From Bifidobacterium breve (lineage in GTDB: Bacteria > Actinomycetota > Acidimicrobiia > IMCC26256): a DNA stretch of 6,916 bases. Position 1 is the first letter of the stretch; every line of letters starts with the position of its first letter. The stretch covers positions 1 to 6,916 of the forward strand of contig CAMDSG010000090.1 in the NCBI GenBank assembly GCA_945907055.1. The letters are read 5' to 3'. The notes below the pieces were generated by a model. That model was given only the letters and a program-made list of their open reading frames with translations, did no database searches and was not told the DNA's origin. A program made the position numbers and the translations under genes. Of this stretch, positions 5,899 through 6,916 are shown piece after piece.

Positions 5899-6746
5899 AC
5901 GATCGCCCCAGTCGCAAGTATGGAGATACTCACTACCAGAATCATTGTCGACAGCACATTGATCTGAGGCGGCGTTGCAGTGCGCGACTGCCCAAAGATG
6001 CGCACCGGGAATGTCGTCGTGCTCGGGCCCGAGACAAAATACGTGATTATGAAGTCGTCTATCGAGAGCGCAAACGAGAGCAGCGCTGCTGCGAGGATTC
6101 CAGGGGTGATCAGTGGAAGGGTGACCCTCCAGAATGTTCGGGTTGGGCTAGCACCAAGATCCATAGCGGCATCCTCAAGGGTCCAGTCGAACCCACGCAG
6201 CCGTGCCCGCACAGTTAGGGCTACATAGCTCACAAGAAACATGATGTGGGCGATAACAATCGTTGCGAAGCCAAGTGAGAACGAAATATTCAAGAGCAGC
6301 ATTGTTGGGGCGAGAAAAAGGGTTAGCAGCGACGCTCCTAGGACGATCTCGGGAGCGGTTAGCGGAAGCACCAAGAGGAAGTTGACTAAACCTCCGCCCT
6401 TAAATCGATAGCGCACCAGCCCAATCGCCACAAAGGTTCCAATAACAGTCGCTACAGCCGTTGAGAGCAAAGAAACTTTAAGGCTAAGGAGCAGAGCATC
6501 GACAAGCGCCTGATCGGCGAATGGGTGCAGCCAGTTGTCGAACGTAAATCTGTTCCAGACAGCATTGAAGCGCCCAACTGGCTGGTTAAAGGAGAACGCA
6601 ACGATTACAAAGATTGGTAAGAACAGGTAGAGGAGTCCACCGGCAGCGAAGAGGTTGATGATGAAACGGCCGAGTTTCCCTGCAGGCGAGGTAACTGTTC
6701 CGTACTGCTCTCTCTGCTTGTTTGCTCTGCCTACGACCGCGCTCAC
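5865..6746 (-). CDS. potC: Polyamine-type ABC transporter permease PotC
   Basis: Membrane permease of a spermidine/putrescine-type importer (BPD_transp_1 family), 293 residues. After a polar 27-residue N-terminus, hydrophobic helices lie near residues 28-52, 86-110, 120-148, 154-176, 210-235 and 264-284, the usual six. The cytoplasmic EAA loop that docks on the ATPase is at about 189-210, E-D-A-A-M-D-L-G-A-S with G and P in their normal places. The segment S-I-D-D-F-I-I-T-Y-F-V-S-G-P (228-241) is typical of PotC. It starts with GTG at 6746; the start overlaps the potB stop as GTGA, and GAGGAG lies 5 bases upstream inside potB, so the two are translationally coupled. The exact substrate (spermidine, putrescine or a related amine) cannot be told without the binding protein, which is outside the window. 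Confidence 0.9.
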   Translation of the reverse strand: MSAVVGRANKQREQYGTVTSPAGKLGRFIINLFAAGGLLYLFLPIFVIVAFSFNQPVGRFNAVWNRFTFDNWLHPFADQALVDALLLSLKVSLLSTAVATVIGTFVAIGLVRYRFKGGGLVNFLLVLPLTAPEIVLGASLLTLFLAPTMLLLNISFSLGFATIVIAHIMFLVSYVALTVRARLRGFDWTLEDAAMDLGASPTRTFWRVTLPLITPGILAAALLSFALSIDDFIITYFVSGPSTTTFPVRIFGQSRTATPPQINVLSTMILVVSISILATGAIVSARRTKRDTA

Positions 6747-6916
6747 GCGATCTCCTCTGTCCCGAGGAGTCGCGAGTAAATCGCAACAACCACCATAACT
6801 ATCGCGATAAATACAAAAGAGAGTGCCGCTGCTATTGGGTAGTTGTTCTGCACCAAGAATTGATCCTGAACGACGTTACCGATCATTGTTGTCTTGGCGT
6901 TACCTAGGTAGTAGGA
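6743..6916 (-). CDS. potB: Polyamine-type ABC transporter permease PotB, C-terminal end only
   Basis: The 3' end of a gene running in from the right edge; 57 codons and the TGA stop are visible. The translation begins S-Y-Y-L-G-N-A-K-T-T-M-I-G-N-V-V-Q-D-Q-F, which is the conserved C-terminal periplasmic segment of PotB-type permeases (Y-L-G-G-x-x-x-x-M-I-G-N-x-I). The final membrane helix runs from P-I-A-A-A-L-S-F through about V-A-I-Y-S-R-L-L, followed by a short acidic tail. The stop overlaps the potC GTG by 4 bp. The rest of the operon (remaining potB, the ATPase and the binding protein) must lie outside to the right, if it has the usual gene set. Confidence 0.88.
   Translation of the reverse strand, partial: SYYLGNAKTTMIGNVVQDQFLVQNNYPIAAALSFVFIAIVMVVVAIYSRLLGTEEIA

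Noticed and set aside
5862..6228. Plus-strand open frames opposite potC
   Set aside because: Arg/Cys-rich products without domains, opposite a complete permease with EAA loop and six helices.
1..6916. Search for CRISPR repeats, insertion sequence ends, tRNA genes and toxin-antitoxin or defence genes
   Set aside because: By reading, I saw no regularly spaced repeats, transposase, tRNA-like fold or defence domain; intergenic gaps are all under 100 bp.

Overview
The window looks like a chromosomal segment from a moderate-GC actinobacterium (GC judged by eye as mid-50s percent, not counted). The reasons are a short lipoprotein signal peptide with Ala/Ser-rich ending, GTG starts, tight operons, a possible leaderless promoter and Zur-type operators resembling actinobacterial ones. 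I cannot name the genus. I see no mobile element, CRISPR array, tRNA or rRNA, and nothing suggesting recent transfer.

Layout: (1) 1-648 (+) is the 3' part of an unrecognised multi-pass membrane protein gene, followed 4 bp later by a HIT-family hydrolase (653-1075, +). (2) A high-affinity zinc uptake locus follows: znuA (lipoprotein binding protein, minus strand, ends overlapping the HIT gene tail to tail) is divergent from znuC-znuB (ATPase and permease, plus strand). The short znuA/znuC interval holds two Zur-like 15-bp operators placed on two overlapping, face-to-face promoters. (3) After znuB comes a 91-bp gap with nested inverted repeats and then a YetF-like DUF421 membrane protein (3723-4301, +). 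(4) mmsA (4339-5841, +) encodes a CoA-acylating methylmalonate-semialdehyde dehydrogenase, probably from its own leaderless-type promoter. (5) On the minus strand at the right edge are the C-terminus of PotB and the complete PotC, permeases of a polyamine-type ABC importer, ending in a hairpin between the convergent mmsA and potC genes.

How they work together: ZnuA captures extracytoplasmic zinc, ZnuB carries it across the membrane and ZnuC powers it; when zinc is plentiful, Zur bound to the shared control region would shut both arms together. The other genes are ordinary metabolic or transport neighbours without an evident functional link to zinc. I do not see a new multi-gene system. The observations most worth checking are the znuC start (an apparent ATC codon behind a perfect Shine-Dalgarno), the symmetric Zur promoter architecture, and the foldable leader in front of the DUF421 gene.
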